This document shows, piece after piece, positions 49,288 to 58,565 of a stretch of DNA of 64,000 nt. Numbering within the stretch: position 1 is the stretch's first letter; each line of letters starts with the position of its first letter. The notes beneath the pieces were generated by a model, which saw only the letters and a program-made list of their open reading frames with translations, did not search any database and was not told the origin of the DNA. The DNA is taken from the NCBI RefSeq assembly GCF_020923435.1, contig NZ_CP087263.1, positions 1,879,970-1,943,969 on the forward strand, read 5' to 3'. The translations under genes and the position numbers were made by a program. Source of the stretch: Brevibacillus humidisoli (GTDB lineage Bacteria > Bacillota > Bacilli > Brevibacillales > Brevibacillaceae).

Positions 49288-50934
49288 CTATACCTCCTGC
49301 ATGCTTTGCTTGTCACGCGAGAAGGACAGCGGAGAGAACATTCGTCTGATGCCGTATATGGCATTTGCTGCTGTACAGGCCGCTACATGCCGGCTTGTGC
49401 GAAGGGGATGAGAAACTTCGGCTCTGTGCCTGTACTGCTTCAGCTGTTCCAACGTTAGCCTTTTCGCTGCCATCGCCTCCTCAAACTCCTTCTGTGCAGC
49501 CTGTTTAGCCTTAAACAAGGTCATCTGCACCCTGCTGTATACATTGATCGCCCCGTCACCCGTTGTTTCAATCGGCAGGAAGATGGCATCCGGGTATTTT
49601 TCGGTAATCAGGGACTGCACCCCATCAGAGACGCCAGAAGACGGCATGCAGCCGAAAGGCTTGACGGAAATCGTCATATTTACTTTCCGCTTGACCACAT
49701 TGAGGATCAGCTTGCCTACTTCCATATGTCCCTCGCCGCCACGCAGATGGTTGTTGTAGTGATCATGGGCTACGCCTGCGATCTCGTCCATATCAGGCAG
49801 ATGGTAGTCCTTTAGGCCAATCGCCTTTGCGTAGGTCTGGAACATAATGCGCAGTACGCGGTCAGCCAGCCACAGCATCCGCAGACGGGTGACCGGGTTT
49901 TTCCCTTCCAATCCGTAGCGCCCGCCGTCCTCTCCACGCAGCTTCATTCGTTTCTTGGTGTCGTAGCGCCCTTCCCAGATCAGGTACAAGATCCACGCTG
50001 TAAGGGACTGTACTTCTACTTCGGCCCCTTCCTTTTCCAGAAAACGCTGCAGTTGATAGTTTCCGTCCCCCTCTGTGGTCATCGCCCAAAACTCGCCGAG
50101 AATGCTCACTTTTGGCTTGACCAGCGTCCGATCAACCTGGATCGTGCTTAATTCCTTACGACATGTGAGCAAAGTAGGGAGCAGTGACTTGCCCTGTTTT
50201 AGTGTTTCGTACAGCATCTTTTTACAGCGCTCCATCACGGCATCGGTGGATCCCGCTACCACTTCGTAAGGGCGAATACGGTAAGCAGCGGCGTTGAGAA
50301 TATCCCCCAGCAGTACCGCTTTTAAAAAGCTGAGGAAGAACGAGGTGTCCAACTTTAACGCAGATTCGTCTCCAGTGGCCTGTTTTAATCCGCTCTGCTG
50401 CTGGAACAACAGCACGCGGAACCCGTCAAAACCTGCATCGCGCAATGCTTTACGGTATTCGGTCACATAAGTGCCAAAGCGGCAGGGACCACAGGAACCG
50501 CTGGTGATGAACAGGTAGTTGCCGACGATTTCCTCTTTCGATTTCCCTTCAACATCCCGCAAGTGATGCAGGTATTTGATCAGGTTGCCCACGGTGAAAT
50601 AGGTCGGGTTGCACTGACCACGGTTGCCAAATTCTTTGCCAAATCGCAGCGAATCGTTGTCCGGACAATCGAGGTGGCGTACCTTGTAGCCAAGTCCGGC
50701 TAGTGCCCCTTCCACCAGGTAATCGTGCGCCATCGTCAATCCGCCAAACAAGATCGTGGTCGTCTCCTTATCCTTGGCAAAAAACTGGCGCGGAACCGGA
50801 TCAAACCACTGCGCTCTTTTTTCCTGCTGCAATCCCAAAGCCAGCTCTTGTTCAGCCTGGAACCGAGCCAGTTCAGCCTCCTTCGGAGACTGTTCGATTC
50901 TTTGCCCGTCGGCCGCTTCTTTGATCGTTGACAT
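49288..50934 (-). CDS. 2-hydroxyacyl-CoA dehydratase-like protein
   Basis: The 548-aa product resembles the D-component/activase-associated family of 2-hydroxyglutaryl-CoA dehydratase. Conserved Cys-containing blocks include LFITSGSCGPCRFGTY (near residue 145) and VKPFGCMPSSGVSDG (near residue 455), likely iron-sulfur ligands. It is encoded 18 nt after the giant ATPase gene, so the two work together. In this aerobic-type gene context no hydroxyacyl-CoA pathway genes are visible. ATG 50934 follows AAGGAG; a GTG at 50946 is possible. Confidence 0.8.
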   Translation of the reverse strand: MSTIKEAADGQRIEQSPKEAELARFQAEQELALGLQQEKRAQWFDPVPRQFFAKDKETTTILFGGLTMAHDYLVEGALAGLGYKVRHLDCPDNDSLRFGKEFGNRGQCNPTYFTVGNLIKYLHHLRDVEGKSKEEIVGNYLFITSGSCGPCRFGTYVTEYRKALRDAGFDGFRVLLFQQQSGLKQATGDESALKLDTSFFLSFLKAVLLGDILNAAAYRIRPYEVVAGSTDAVMERCKKMLYETLKQGKSLLPTLLTCRKELSTIQVDRTLVKPKVSILGEFWAMTTEGDGNYQLQRFLEKEGAEVEVQSLTAWILYLIWEGRYDTKKRMKLRGEDGGRYGLEGKNPVTRLRMLWLADRVLRIMFQTYAKAIGLKDYHLPDMDEIAGVAHDHYNNHLRGGEGHMEVGKLILNVVKRKVNMTISVKPFGCMPSSGVSDGVQSLITEKYPDAIFLPIETTGDGAINVYSRVQMTLFKAKQAAQKEFEEAMAAKRLTLEQLKQYRHRAEVSHPLRTSRHVAACTAANAIYGIRRMFSPLSFSRDKQSMQEV

Positions 50935-50952
50935 CTCGTACTTCACTCCTTT

Positions 50953-53900
50953 TTACTGAGAAGATGCTCGATTTTTTTCCATTTCCGCTTGCGGTTGGTT
51001 CGTCTCATCGGCCCGTGTTTCCGCTGTCGATCGCCCAAACAGTTCCATTCTCTTTTCCTCGATAAGCCGCTGCAGCTCCGCTTTTTTACGGGCCAGATCC
51101 TCCAAGCGTTCTTCGTGCAGCCCCAAGCTATGGGCATAGGTTTTAACCCGGATCTTGATCGACCCGCTCGGCTTGTTTGCATCTATATCATGTAGGGCGG
51201 AGTACGGTGTCCCCGCTGTGGAGATGATCGAGTCGATCAGCCCATACGTAGGAGCATCGTGTCCACACTTGAAGCTGGACAAGTCCAATACCGCCACATT
51301 GGGGTGACGGGCTGCAAACTTGGCCGCCCACACCTTTTGCACACTGTTGGAACTGAAGTTCTCCGGCCAAACATCAGTCACATCCAAAGCGTATTCCACA
51401 CGTCCGTTCTCCAGATCGTCGCGGAAGAAGCGGCGTAGCCAGGCTTCGTCCTTGGGGATGGAACGCATCGAGAGAATCGGGTAGCCCAATACCTGGAACT
51501 CCTCTAGCACTCCGTGGTTCAGTCCGGGATCGGAATGATAGGGTCGTCCAATCATCAGGATCGCGATGCGATTTTCTTCCTCTACCTGTTCCAGAATCAC
51601 TTTTCCTCGCTCCTGCATCTCCGCGTCAAACAGGTTCATCGCTTGCCAGGCCTGCTCCACCGCGAAATCACTCTCATCTTCTGTGATTTCCAACTCGTCT
51701 TGGAATGCTTGATACAACTGTTGCTTCATCATGTGCAGTTCCGTGAAGGTGACCGCCGGATCGAGGTAGGTTACTCCTCTCGTCTCAAAAAAGTTTACCT
51801 CTTTCGTAAAAGCGGCCTTGATCACGTTGGGTGCTCCGGCTACGATCGGACAGCTGGCCGAATCCACCACGTTTTGCAGGTGTGTTGGGATATGGGTGAT
51901 ACAGGGAAAGAAGATGTAGTTAAGCGCCTTTCGCTCGTGGTGCTTGAAGAGCAAGTTATGGATGTGGGCCTGTGCCACTTTGGACGGATAACAAGGATCG
52001 ATCGATCCGTACTTGCCCCCTTCCTGCCACATCTCTTCACTGGTGAAGTCGCTGAACACGATGTTGCGTTTGTCGATGCCGAGTGTCTCAAAGTAGGTAC
52101 GCCAGAAGGGTGCTGTTGACCAGATGTTGAGCACGCGCGGAATACCGATCCGCAGCTGACTTCGCCGTTCTGCCGCTTCCTTGGAGGAGCGCTGAAAACT
52201 GCGACGGTAGGCCGTTTTTCGCATCCCGCCCAACCCGAACAAAGCGCGTTTCACTTTGAAATCCTCGACAGGCGCATCTCCCTCAGGCATTGGCTCCGGA
52301 TCGTAGAAATGTTGGTACATCCGCTGAGCCTCGTATTCGACCAGGTTGGGATAGTGTTTTTTCAGCGCCTGCCGCTTCTTGGTCAGTTCAACAACCGCTT
52401 CCTTGTCTTCAACGGTTCCTTTTTCACAGCTAAAACCGGAGATGTAGCGTGCCACCTGACCATCGGGCGTCTTGGAGTCGATAAACGTCCGGCTGCAGTG
52501 GTTGGGACAAAAGTTGCAGCGGGTCGATTCATCGTTGCGGGTGACGTAGTTTAAGTAGATCGCCGCATCCAACCCTAAAAACGTGGAGTACCCTCTGCGT
52601 TTGACTACTCGCAGTGTCTCCATTGCAGCGCCGATCGCTCCAGCCTCACCCGGATGAGGATGGACGTAGACCTCTGCATCAGGAACACGCTCCTTGATAT
52701 AGTCGACCTGCGCCTTGACGGCCGCGAGATTGTACTGCGTCCCGCCCTGCAGAACAAACTTGCGTCCTAGCTCAGCCATCCGCGGGATTTGTACCACGTA
52801 CTGCCATACATTTTTCGGCAGAACCATAGCAAGTCCGGCCAGCAGCTCTTCTTTGCTATAGCCCTCTTTTTGGAAGTTGACCCGATCTGCATCGAGAAAG
52901 ACTGCACACCCGTAGGAAAACTTGGGAGAGAGATCTGCTTTGAACGCTGTGTATGCATATTCTTGAATCGGAATGCCAAACTGGTCGGCCATCGCCTGCA
53001 GGAGCATGCCGTTCCCGGCCGAACATTGGTTGGACAGCCGGAAGTTGCGGATGTCTCTATTTTTTAGGAAGAGTACCTTAATGTCCTGACCGCCGATATC
53101 ACAGATCACATCGACGTCGCCAAACTGGTGGACGGCACTCATCATATGGGCGACGGTTTCTACAATGTTCACATCCGCCTGCAGGGTCTTCTCCAAAACA
53201 TCAGCGGCATATCCGGTAGCCCCGAAGCCGATGATCTCCAATTCCGCTCCCGCTCCTGTCACCTTGTCGCGGATTCGCTTCAGCATTTCCCTAGTGTCTT
53301 CGAGGGGGTTTCCTTTGGACAGTTGGTATTCTTTCAGCAGAATGGTACCGCTTTCATCCACCAGCACAGCCTTGGAAGAGGTGGAACCACCATCGAGACC
53401 AATCACTGCTTTCACTTTTTGGCCCGGTTTAAACTCTGCAGGTGTAAATTTCGGGATGCTGTAGGTCTGTCGGAATTTGTCCAGTTCGGCCACATTGTCA
53501 ACCAGAGGAGGACCGGCCTTCTCACCCAACTTTGCCTTTCGACCGTGAGCAATAAAATTTTTCAAACCCTCCAGACCGGTGTAGATCCCTACATCGGCTG
53601 GTTCGTGCATCCCGTACATCACCGCTCCGTAAGCCGCATAGTACTGGGAGTTTTCCGGCACGAAGATCAGTTCTTCCAGCGGTATGTCTTTGGGATATGC
53701 GTATCCCCGTTCCTCCCATGATTCAGGAATTCGCTTGCGCCAGCATTCCTGGAGAAAAGGTAGGTATGTATTGGGGCCACCCAGCAGAAGGACGCGATGC
53801 CGGAGCGTGTTGCCCCTAGTGAGAACCGACAGGTTTTGCATGACGATCGCATCTGCGAGCGAACACATGATCTCGGCTGAAGGAATGCCGCTTTTGACCA

Positions 53901-54474
53901 GGTTGACGATGTCCGTCTCCGCAAACACGCCGCATTTCGCCGCTACATGGTGCAGTTTCGAATCGTCAAAATGGAGCCGTCCTACCTCTTCGATCGGCAT
54001 GCCCACCTTGATCATGCATTTGTCAATCGTGGCTCCTGTACCGGACGCACACTTATCGTTCATGGAAGTGAGTGCCTGTTTGTCGCCGGTTTCTTGATTA
54101 GTCTTGAAGATGATGATCTTGGCGTCCTGCCCACCTAGTTCAATGACGCTCCCCACATCCGGATGCAGCCGCTCAACCGCCATCGTGACCGCATTTACCT
54201 CTTGTACAAATTTTGCTCCAATATGCTCGGCTATCGGTCCAGCTCCGGAACCGGTCACAAACACGCGGATCCGGTTTTGCGGAACACTGGCGAACTGATT
54301 GCCGATAGTAATCAAAAACTCCAGCACCTTCTCGGCCTGCTTGGTGTGGTGACGCTGATAGTCGGACCAAAGGATTTCATTGTTTGCTGGATTGACAACG
54401 GTGGCTTTGACAGTCGTCGAACCCACGTCAATGCCGATAATCAAAGAATCGAAGCTCTTTTCACCACTTTCCAT
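50953..54474 (-). CDS. Large BadF/BadG/HgdC-type ATPase with two ASKHA domains
   Basis: The 1173-aa protein begins with an ASKHA activase domain (IIGIDVGSTTVKATVV, then CASGTGATIDKC) at residues about 12-260. A second follows (VIGLDGGSTSSKAVLVDESG, then NQCSAGNGMLLQAM) at about 360-600. Next come a CxxCxxxC cluster (CNFCPNHC, about 655) and a DUF2229-like region (about 730-1000). HgdC-type ATPases inject electrons into dehydratases or reductases by ATP hydrolysis. The physiological substrate of this fused version is unknown. The gene lies immediately upstream of the dehydratase-like partner. Confidence 0.88.
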   Translation of the reverse strand: MESGEKSFDSLIIGIDVGSTTVKATVVNPANNEILWSDYQRHHTKQAEKVLEFLITIGNQFASVPQNRIRVFVTGSGAGPIAEHIGAKFVQEVNAVTMAVERLHPDVGSVIELGGQDAKIIIFKTNQETGDKQALTSMNDKCASGTGATIDKCMIKVGMPIEEVGRLHFDDSKLHHVAAKCGVFAETDIVNLVKSGIPSAEIMCSLADAIVMQNLSVLTRGNTLRHRVLLLGGPNTYLPFLQECWRKRIPESWEERGYAYPKDIPLEELIFVPENSQYYAAYGAVMYGMHEPADVGIYTGLEGLKNFIAHGRKAKLGEKAGPPLVDNVAELDKFRQTYSIPKFTPAEFKPGQKVKAVIGLDGGSTSSKAVLVDESGTILLKEYQLSKGNPLEDTREMLKRIRDKVTGAGAELEIIGFGATGYAADVLEKTLQADVNIVETVAHMMSAVHQFGDVDVICDIGGQDIKVLFLKNRDIRNFRLSNQCSAGNGMLLQAMADQFGIPIQEYAYTAFKADLSPKFSYGCAVFLDADRVNFQKEGYSKEELLAGLAMVLPKNVWQYVVQIPRMAELGRKFVLQGGTQYNLAAVKAQVDYIKERVPDAEVYVHPHPGEAGAIGAAMETLRVVKRRGYSTFLGLDAAIYLNYVTRNDESTRCNFCPNHCSRTFIDSKTPDGQVARYISGFSCEKGTVEDKEAVVELTKKRQALKKHYPNLVEYEAQRMYQHFYDPEPMPEGDAPVEDFKVKRALFGLGGMRKTAYRRSFQRSSKEAAERRSQLRIGIPRVLNIWSTAPFWRTYFETLGIDKRNIVFSDFTSEEMWQEGGKYGSIDPCYPSKVAQAHIHNLLFKHHERKALNYIFFPCITHIPTHLQNVVDSASCPIVAGAPNVIKAAFTKEVNFFETRGVTYLDPAVTFTELHMMKQQLYQAFQDELEITEDESDFAVEQAWQAMNLFDAEMQERGKVILEQVEEENRIAILMIGRPYHSDPGLNHGVLEEFQVLGYPILSMRSIPKDEAWLRRFFRDDLENGRVEYALDVTDVWPENFSSNSVQKVWAAKFAARHPNVAVLDLSSFKCGHDAPTYGLIDSIISTAGTPYSALHDIDANKPSGSIKIRVKTYAHSLGLHEERLEDLARKKAELQRLIEEKRMELFGRSTAETRADETNQPQAEMEKNRASSQ

Positions 54475-54594
54475 TCGCTCACGTCCTTTTACATTACTTC
54501 CACTTATATCATGGCTATTTGTGAGACTCGGTATACCTGCAAATCTTGTTGGTGGATGGTATCATTTTCTGGAGAGCATGATTCAATAGAAAGT

Positions 54595-55289
54595 TTGACG
54601 GGCGATGAGGTCTTGCATACAACCGAAGTTCAGTTTGATAGAGTGGCAGAGGAATACGATTTTGTAGCCAGTCTCTTGAATGACAACACCTTTTTTCTTT
54701 CCAATCTGCCATCCAAGAGAGGAAGAGCGTTAGACATCGGGTGCGGTTCGGGGATTCTGGTTGATGCGTTAGCACCTTACTTCGATGAGGTGATCGGGAA
54801 CGATGTTTCAAATGAAATGCTTCACATTGCCAAAACAAAACGAAGCGATCAAATACCCGTTATGTGAACATGGACGCAGAACAGCTAGCGTTCCCCTATT
54901 CATTTGATTTCATCGTAAGCAGAACCACATTCCATCATCTGCAAGATCTGCAAGACGTACTCTTTCAAATAAAGGAAATGCTAAATGAGGGTGGCAAAAT
55001 CGTTATTCTGGATAATGTATCTGAGGTGGAGACTCCGCCTTCATATGGAGCGATACAAGAGTTTATCCCAAACTGCTTCCGATTTGGGATCAAAAACGCG
55101 GTACGGATCTGCAAGCACCAGACGTCAAAATCATGGCTAGACCACTTGGCGTCAGACAAGTACCTGTCCGAGCAACAATACTATGATCTATACGGGAAGA
55201 TACTGCCCAAATGTAGATTTCATAGAATGGGATGGGCGATGGGGGTCGTATGGGAGAAGCATCCGGGGTCTAGACAAGCACAACCTTAG
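54595..55289 (+). pseudogene. SAM-dependent methyltransferase, frameshifted
   Basis: The first frame (to the stop at 54865-54867) has TEVQFDRVAEEYDFVAS and the SAM motif I ALDIGCGSGILVDAL. The second frame (from about 54864) continues with DAEQLAFPYSFDFIVSRTTF, HHLQDLQDVL and NEGGKIVILDNV, the next class I methyltransferase motifs. Joined, they would be about 230 aa. A single lost base near 54862-54866 explains the split, either a real mutation or a sequencing error. The start is uncertain; TTG 54595 is a guess. It is divergent from the giant ATPase gene. Confidence 0.7.
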
Positions 55290-55310
55290 CCCCAAAACAC
55301 CGGGCTAAGG
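55284..55310 (+). terminator. Hairpin after the methyltransferase gene
   Basis: CCTTAGCCC and GGGCTAAGG form a perfect 9-bp stem, overlapping the end of the methyltransferase frame. No T-tract follows, so termination is uncertain. Nothing else is recognised to 55437. Confidence 0.45.
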
Positions 55311-55437
55311 TCGTGGGTTACATTGATGAGGTTCTAGTAAATGGCAGCGGAGATCAAAGGAAGATGAAACCGTCTGACAATGGGAGGTTCGTGTAACCCG
55401 AAGCGATCGGCGCCACACTACCAGACGGCTCCATGAA

Positions 55438-56178
55438 TCATGCGGAGTCTTCGATACCAGCAACTTGAAACCAGCGGTCAGGGTAGTTTGTGCAAATCTG
55501 GATCGCTTCGTGCCATTGCGCTACCATCCGCATATGATCCGGGTGATCGATCGTCCAGGCGATCAATTCCACTCCCCAGGACACCACCTCTTCCGCCAGC
55601 TCAGCCGACAGATACGGGTAGGCAAGCGATACGATGCCTGCTCCCAGCTCAGCCACCTGATTACGGAGCAGCACCGGCAGCCCGTGGATAATCGGGCCAA
55701 CTGTCAACTCAGGAGCCAGCTGCTTCACTTTCTGCACACTCAGGTGGTCAAATGAGGTGACCACCACTTGTTCCTGCATGCCGCGCCGGCGGATCAACGA
55801 GACCACCTTTTCCTCCAATCCACGGTAGCGGTTAGCAGCTTGTTTCAATTCGATATTAAGGCGTTTCTTGCCGCGGGAGACGACCAGCACCTCCTCCAAA
55901 GAGGGAATCCGTTGCGCAGCGTATTTGGGATCGAACCAACTTCCTGCATCCAGCTGGCGCAGTTCTTCATACGTGTGCTGCATTACCAGACCGGAGCCGG
56001 TTGTCGTCCTCTCCAGTGTAAAGTCGTGGATCACCACCGGAACGCCATCTCTTGTCAGCTGCACATCGATCTCGATTGCGTCTACACCCGGATGGTCTAA
56101 GGCCATGCCGATGGCAGCCAGTGTATTTTCCGGTGCGGCACCTGACCATCCGCGGTGGGCCATGCATTGATTTCTCAT
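55438..56178 (-). CDS. Glycerophosphodiester phosphodiesterase, UgpQ/GlpQ-like
   Basis: The 246-aa cytosolic enzyme hydrolyses glycerophosphodiesters to glycerol-3-phosphate and an alcohol. MAHRGWSGAAPENTLAA, EIDVQLTRDGVPVVIHD and LNIELKQ are the catalytic and metal-binding blocks of the GDPD family. No signal peptide is visible, matching a role downstream of the adjacent uptake system. It is separated from ugpB by 175 nt containing a strong hairpin, so it may be only partly cotranscribed. Confidence 0.9.
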   Translation of the reverse strand: MRNQCMAHRGWSGAAPENTLAAIGMALDHPGVDAIEIDVQLTRDGVPVVIHDFTLERTTTGSGLVMQHTYEELRQLDAGSWFDPKYAAQRIPSLEEVLVVSRGKKRLNIELKQAANRYRGLEEKVVSLIRRRGMQEQVVVTSFDHLSVQKVKQLAPELTVGPIIHGLPVLLRNQVAELGAGIVSLAYPYLSAELAEEVVSWGVELIAWTIDHPDHMRMVAQWHEAIQICTNYPDRWFQVAGIEDSA

Positions 56179-56307
56179 CCCTTCGCCTCCTCACCATTAG
56201 AAAACGCGGCTTGTCGCCTGATTCCAACGGCGTGGCCGACGTTTTTCATATCCAGTCCATCCCTATCGCGTGCCCGAGACCAACTGTCCACTTTCGATGA
56301 TACAAGG

Positions 56308-56342
56308 GGAAAAGGCTGTACCGATCGGTTTCAGCCTTTTCC
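56308..56342 (-). terminator. Strong hairpin between ugpB and the phosphodiesterase gene
   Basis: GGAAAAGGCTG and CAGCCTTTTCC form a perfect 11-bp stem with an inner CCGATCGG dyad in the loop. The minus-strand tail CCCTTG is poor in T, so it may attenuate rather than stop transcription, or stabilise the upstream mRNA. Confidence 0.6.
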
Positions 56343-56353
56343 TTGCTGTCCTC

Positions 56354-57673
56354 TTATTTTAGCAGTTTTTGCGCTTTTTCGGCAGCTGTTTCCAGTGCTT
56401 CCTCCGGTGACGCCTGACCTAGAATGGCACGTTGAATCTCTGTCATGATAATCTCCTGCAGTTCCTTGTACCCTGGTGCCTTCGGACGTGGTTTCGCATA
56501 TTCCAACTGGTTGACGGCTACTTGGAACTGTGGTTTTTCGGCGTACAGCTTTTTCATCTCTTCGCTGCTCAGCGCAGACTGCCGAACCGGCATATATCCG
56601 GTGTTTTTACTAAAAGTTGCCGTATTCTCCGGACTGGTGAGCCACTTGATAAATTTCCAGGCAGCCGCTTTTTCTTCTGCACTGGACTTGGCCAAAACCA
56701 CCAGGTTGGCTCCGCCAGTCGGCACTCCGTAGCTTTCTTTTGCCGGCAAAAAGGCAGTACCAACATCGAACTTGGCCTGTTCGAGCAGACCGTTCAAGTC
56801 GCCTGTCGAGGTAAAGATCATCGCTACTTTCTGGTTGATAAAGTCACTCTTGGCCACATCCCAGGCGTTGTACTTCTCACCCGGCGGCATCTTCATGATG
56901 CCCTCGTCAATCATCTCTTTCCAGAAACGGATCGGCTCGATCCCCTTAGGCTGGTTAAACATCACGGTTTTTCCATCTTCGCTGAGGATGTTGCCGCCAT
57001 TCTCGAACACCAGCGCCTCATAGAACCAGATGTCGATCGGTGTGGAGAAGCCCCACGTCTGCTTCTCTCCCTCTCCACCGCTCGACGCCTTGGAAAACGT
57101 ACGAAGTTCATCCCAGGTTTTCGGTCCCTCAATCGGCAGATCGGCCTGTTTTAGCATATCCCGATTGATGTAGAGTAGTGGCGTAGAACGATTAAAAGGG
57201 ATAGCATACAACGTATCTTTCCAATACGAGTTGCCCATCAATCCGGGAATGTAATCGTTCAACTCAACGCCATCGCTGCCGTTCACATAGGATTCCAGCG
57301 GCTCTAGTGCGCCGTTTTCGGCAAAGGCGGCGATAGAACCGATCTCTACCATCGTCAGATCGGGTTGGTTGCCAGCAGCGATCGCTGACATCACTTTTGC
57401 ATGATTTTCGTAATAGTCCCCTTGATAAGCTGCCTTGATCTTCACTTCGTTCTGCTCGCTGTTAAACTGTTTCACCAGCGTTTCAATCACTTCTCCGTTT
57501 TTCCCGCCGAGTGAATACCAGAAATCCACCTCAATCGGTCCCTTGCTATCCGTAGAAGCAGTCGTTGTCTGCGAACCGCTGTTAGCCGTAGTCTGTGTCT
57601 GCTGACTGCCGCAGCCGGCGATCACGGTAACGGCTGCCAGTACAACGGCGATCCAGGATTGTCTCTTATACAT
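56354..57673 (-). CDS. ugpB: Glycerol-3-phosphate ABC transporter substrate-binding lipoprotein
   Basis: The 439-aa product has a lipoprotein signal (VIAGCG near residue 22), a Ser/Thr-rich linker and a family-1 extracellular solute-binding domain (VDFWYSLGGKNGEVIETLV, NSYWKDTLYAIPFNRSTPLLYIN). The FNRSTPLLY block and operon partners (glpP, ugpA, ugpC, ugpE and a GDPD) indicate glycerol-3-phosphate or glycerophosphodiesters as ligand. GGAGGG precedes ATG 57673. Confidence 0.88.
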   Translation of the reverse strand: MYKRQSWIAVVLAAVTVIAGCGSQQTQTTANSGSQTTTASTDSKGPIEVDFWYSLGGKNGEVIETLVKQFNSEQNEVKIKAAYQGDYYENHAKVMSAIAAGNQPDLTMVEIGSIAAFAENGALEPLESYVNGSDGVELNDYIPGLMGNSYWKDTLYAIPFNRSTPLLYINRDMLKQADLPIEGPKTWDELRTFSKASSGGEGEKQTWGFSTPIDIWFYEALVFENGGNILSEDGKTVMFNQPKGIEPIRFWKEMIDEGIMKMPPGEKYNAWDVAKSDFINQKVAMIFTSTGDLNGLLEQAKFDVGTAFLPAKESYGVPTGGANLVVLAKSSAEEKAAAWKFIKWLTSPENTATFSKNTGYMPVRQSALSSEEMKKLYAEKPQFQVAVNQLEYAKPRPKAPGYKELQEIIMTEIQRAILGQASPEEALETAAEKAQKLLK

Positions 57674-57690
57674 GGAATCCCTCCACACGA

Positions 57691-58521
57691 TTATTTCACT
57701 CCAGAGTAAATAAAGGCACGAATGATGTGACGCTGTGCGACAAAAAAGATGATGAGAATCGGAATGACCAGTATCACGTTACCAGCCATGACAACGTTCC
57801 AGGCAACACCCCCCTCGTTCTCTTTCAACATGGCGATTCCGACAGGCAGCGTGCGAAACTGATCCTGATTGGTCATTACCAACGGCCAGAAATAGTCATT
57901 CCAGTGATAAATAAAGCTGAACAAGCTAAAGGTAACCAATACAGGCTTGGCCATCGGCACCATGATTCGCCAGATGATCTGCCACTCGCTTGCTTTATCC
58001 AGTCTCGCTGCTTCAATCAGTTCCTCGGGAACTTGGAGAAACGATTGACGCAGGAGAAAGATACCGAAGGCACTGGCCGCATACGGGAGAATCAGCGGCA
58101 AATAGCTGTTGATCACGTCCCACTCGCTCATCTGGATAAAGACTGGCAAGAATGTCAGCTGAGGTGGGATCATCAAGGCGATCAGCGTAATGCCAAACAA
58201 CAGTCTCGAGCCGCGAAAACGGTAGCGGGCAAACGCATATGCTGCTGGGATTCCGGTCGCCAACTGCAGCACGAGTATCGACACAGCGACAAACAAACTG
58301 TTAAAAAAGTAAGTAAAAAAGGGGCCTGATTCCCATGCCTGGACGAAGTTCTGCCAGATCGGCACATCAGGAATCCACTTTGGAGGGAATATCATCACCT
58401 CGTCAAATGCTTTCAGCGAAGTAAGCATCATCCAGACAAACGGAAAAATAAAGACGAGTGCTACCAGCAGCAATACTACTCTTTCCAAATGCTTGCTCCA
58501 TGCGTACAATCGGTGTAACAA
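57691..58521 (-). CDS. ugpE: Glycerol-3-phosphate ABC transporter permease UgpE
   Basis: The 276-aa inner-membrane protein has six hydrophobic helices and the EAA motif ELIEAARLDKASEWQIIWRI in its cytoplasmic loop, which docks to the ATPase. It belongs to the MalG/UgpE type. The start is TTG 58521, 8 nt after AAGGAGG. The gene lies 17 nt before ugpB. Confidence 0.9.
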   Translation of the reverse strand: MLHRLYAWSKHLERVVLLLVALVFIFPFVWMMLTSLKAFDEVMIFPPKWIPDVPIWQNFVQAWESGPFFTYFFNSLFVAVSILVLQLATGIPAAYAFARYRFRGSRLLFGITLIALMIPPQLTFLPVFIQMSEWDVINSYLPLILPYAASAFGIFLLRQSFLQVPEELIEAARLDKASEWQIIWRIMVPMAKPVLVTFSLFSFIYHWNDYFWPLVMTNQDQFRTLPVGIAMLKENEGGVAWNVVMAGNVILVIPILIIFFVAQRHIIRAFIYSGVK

Positions 58522-58565
58522 GCAGATCGCCTCCTTCTGTCAACGCTGACTGTAGACCGCCTGGA

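Noticed and set aside
55320-55437. Long-range inverted repeat CCGTCTG/CAGACGG around 55368-55430 as a terminator of the GDPD gene
   Set aside because: The arms are only 7 bp, the loop is about 45 nt, and the T-tract is weak, so chance is not excluded.
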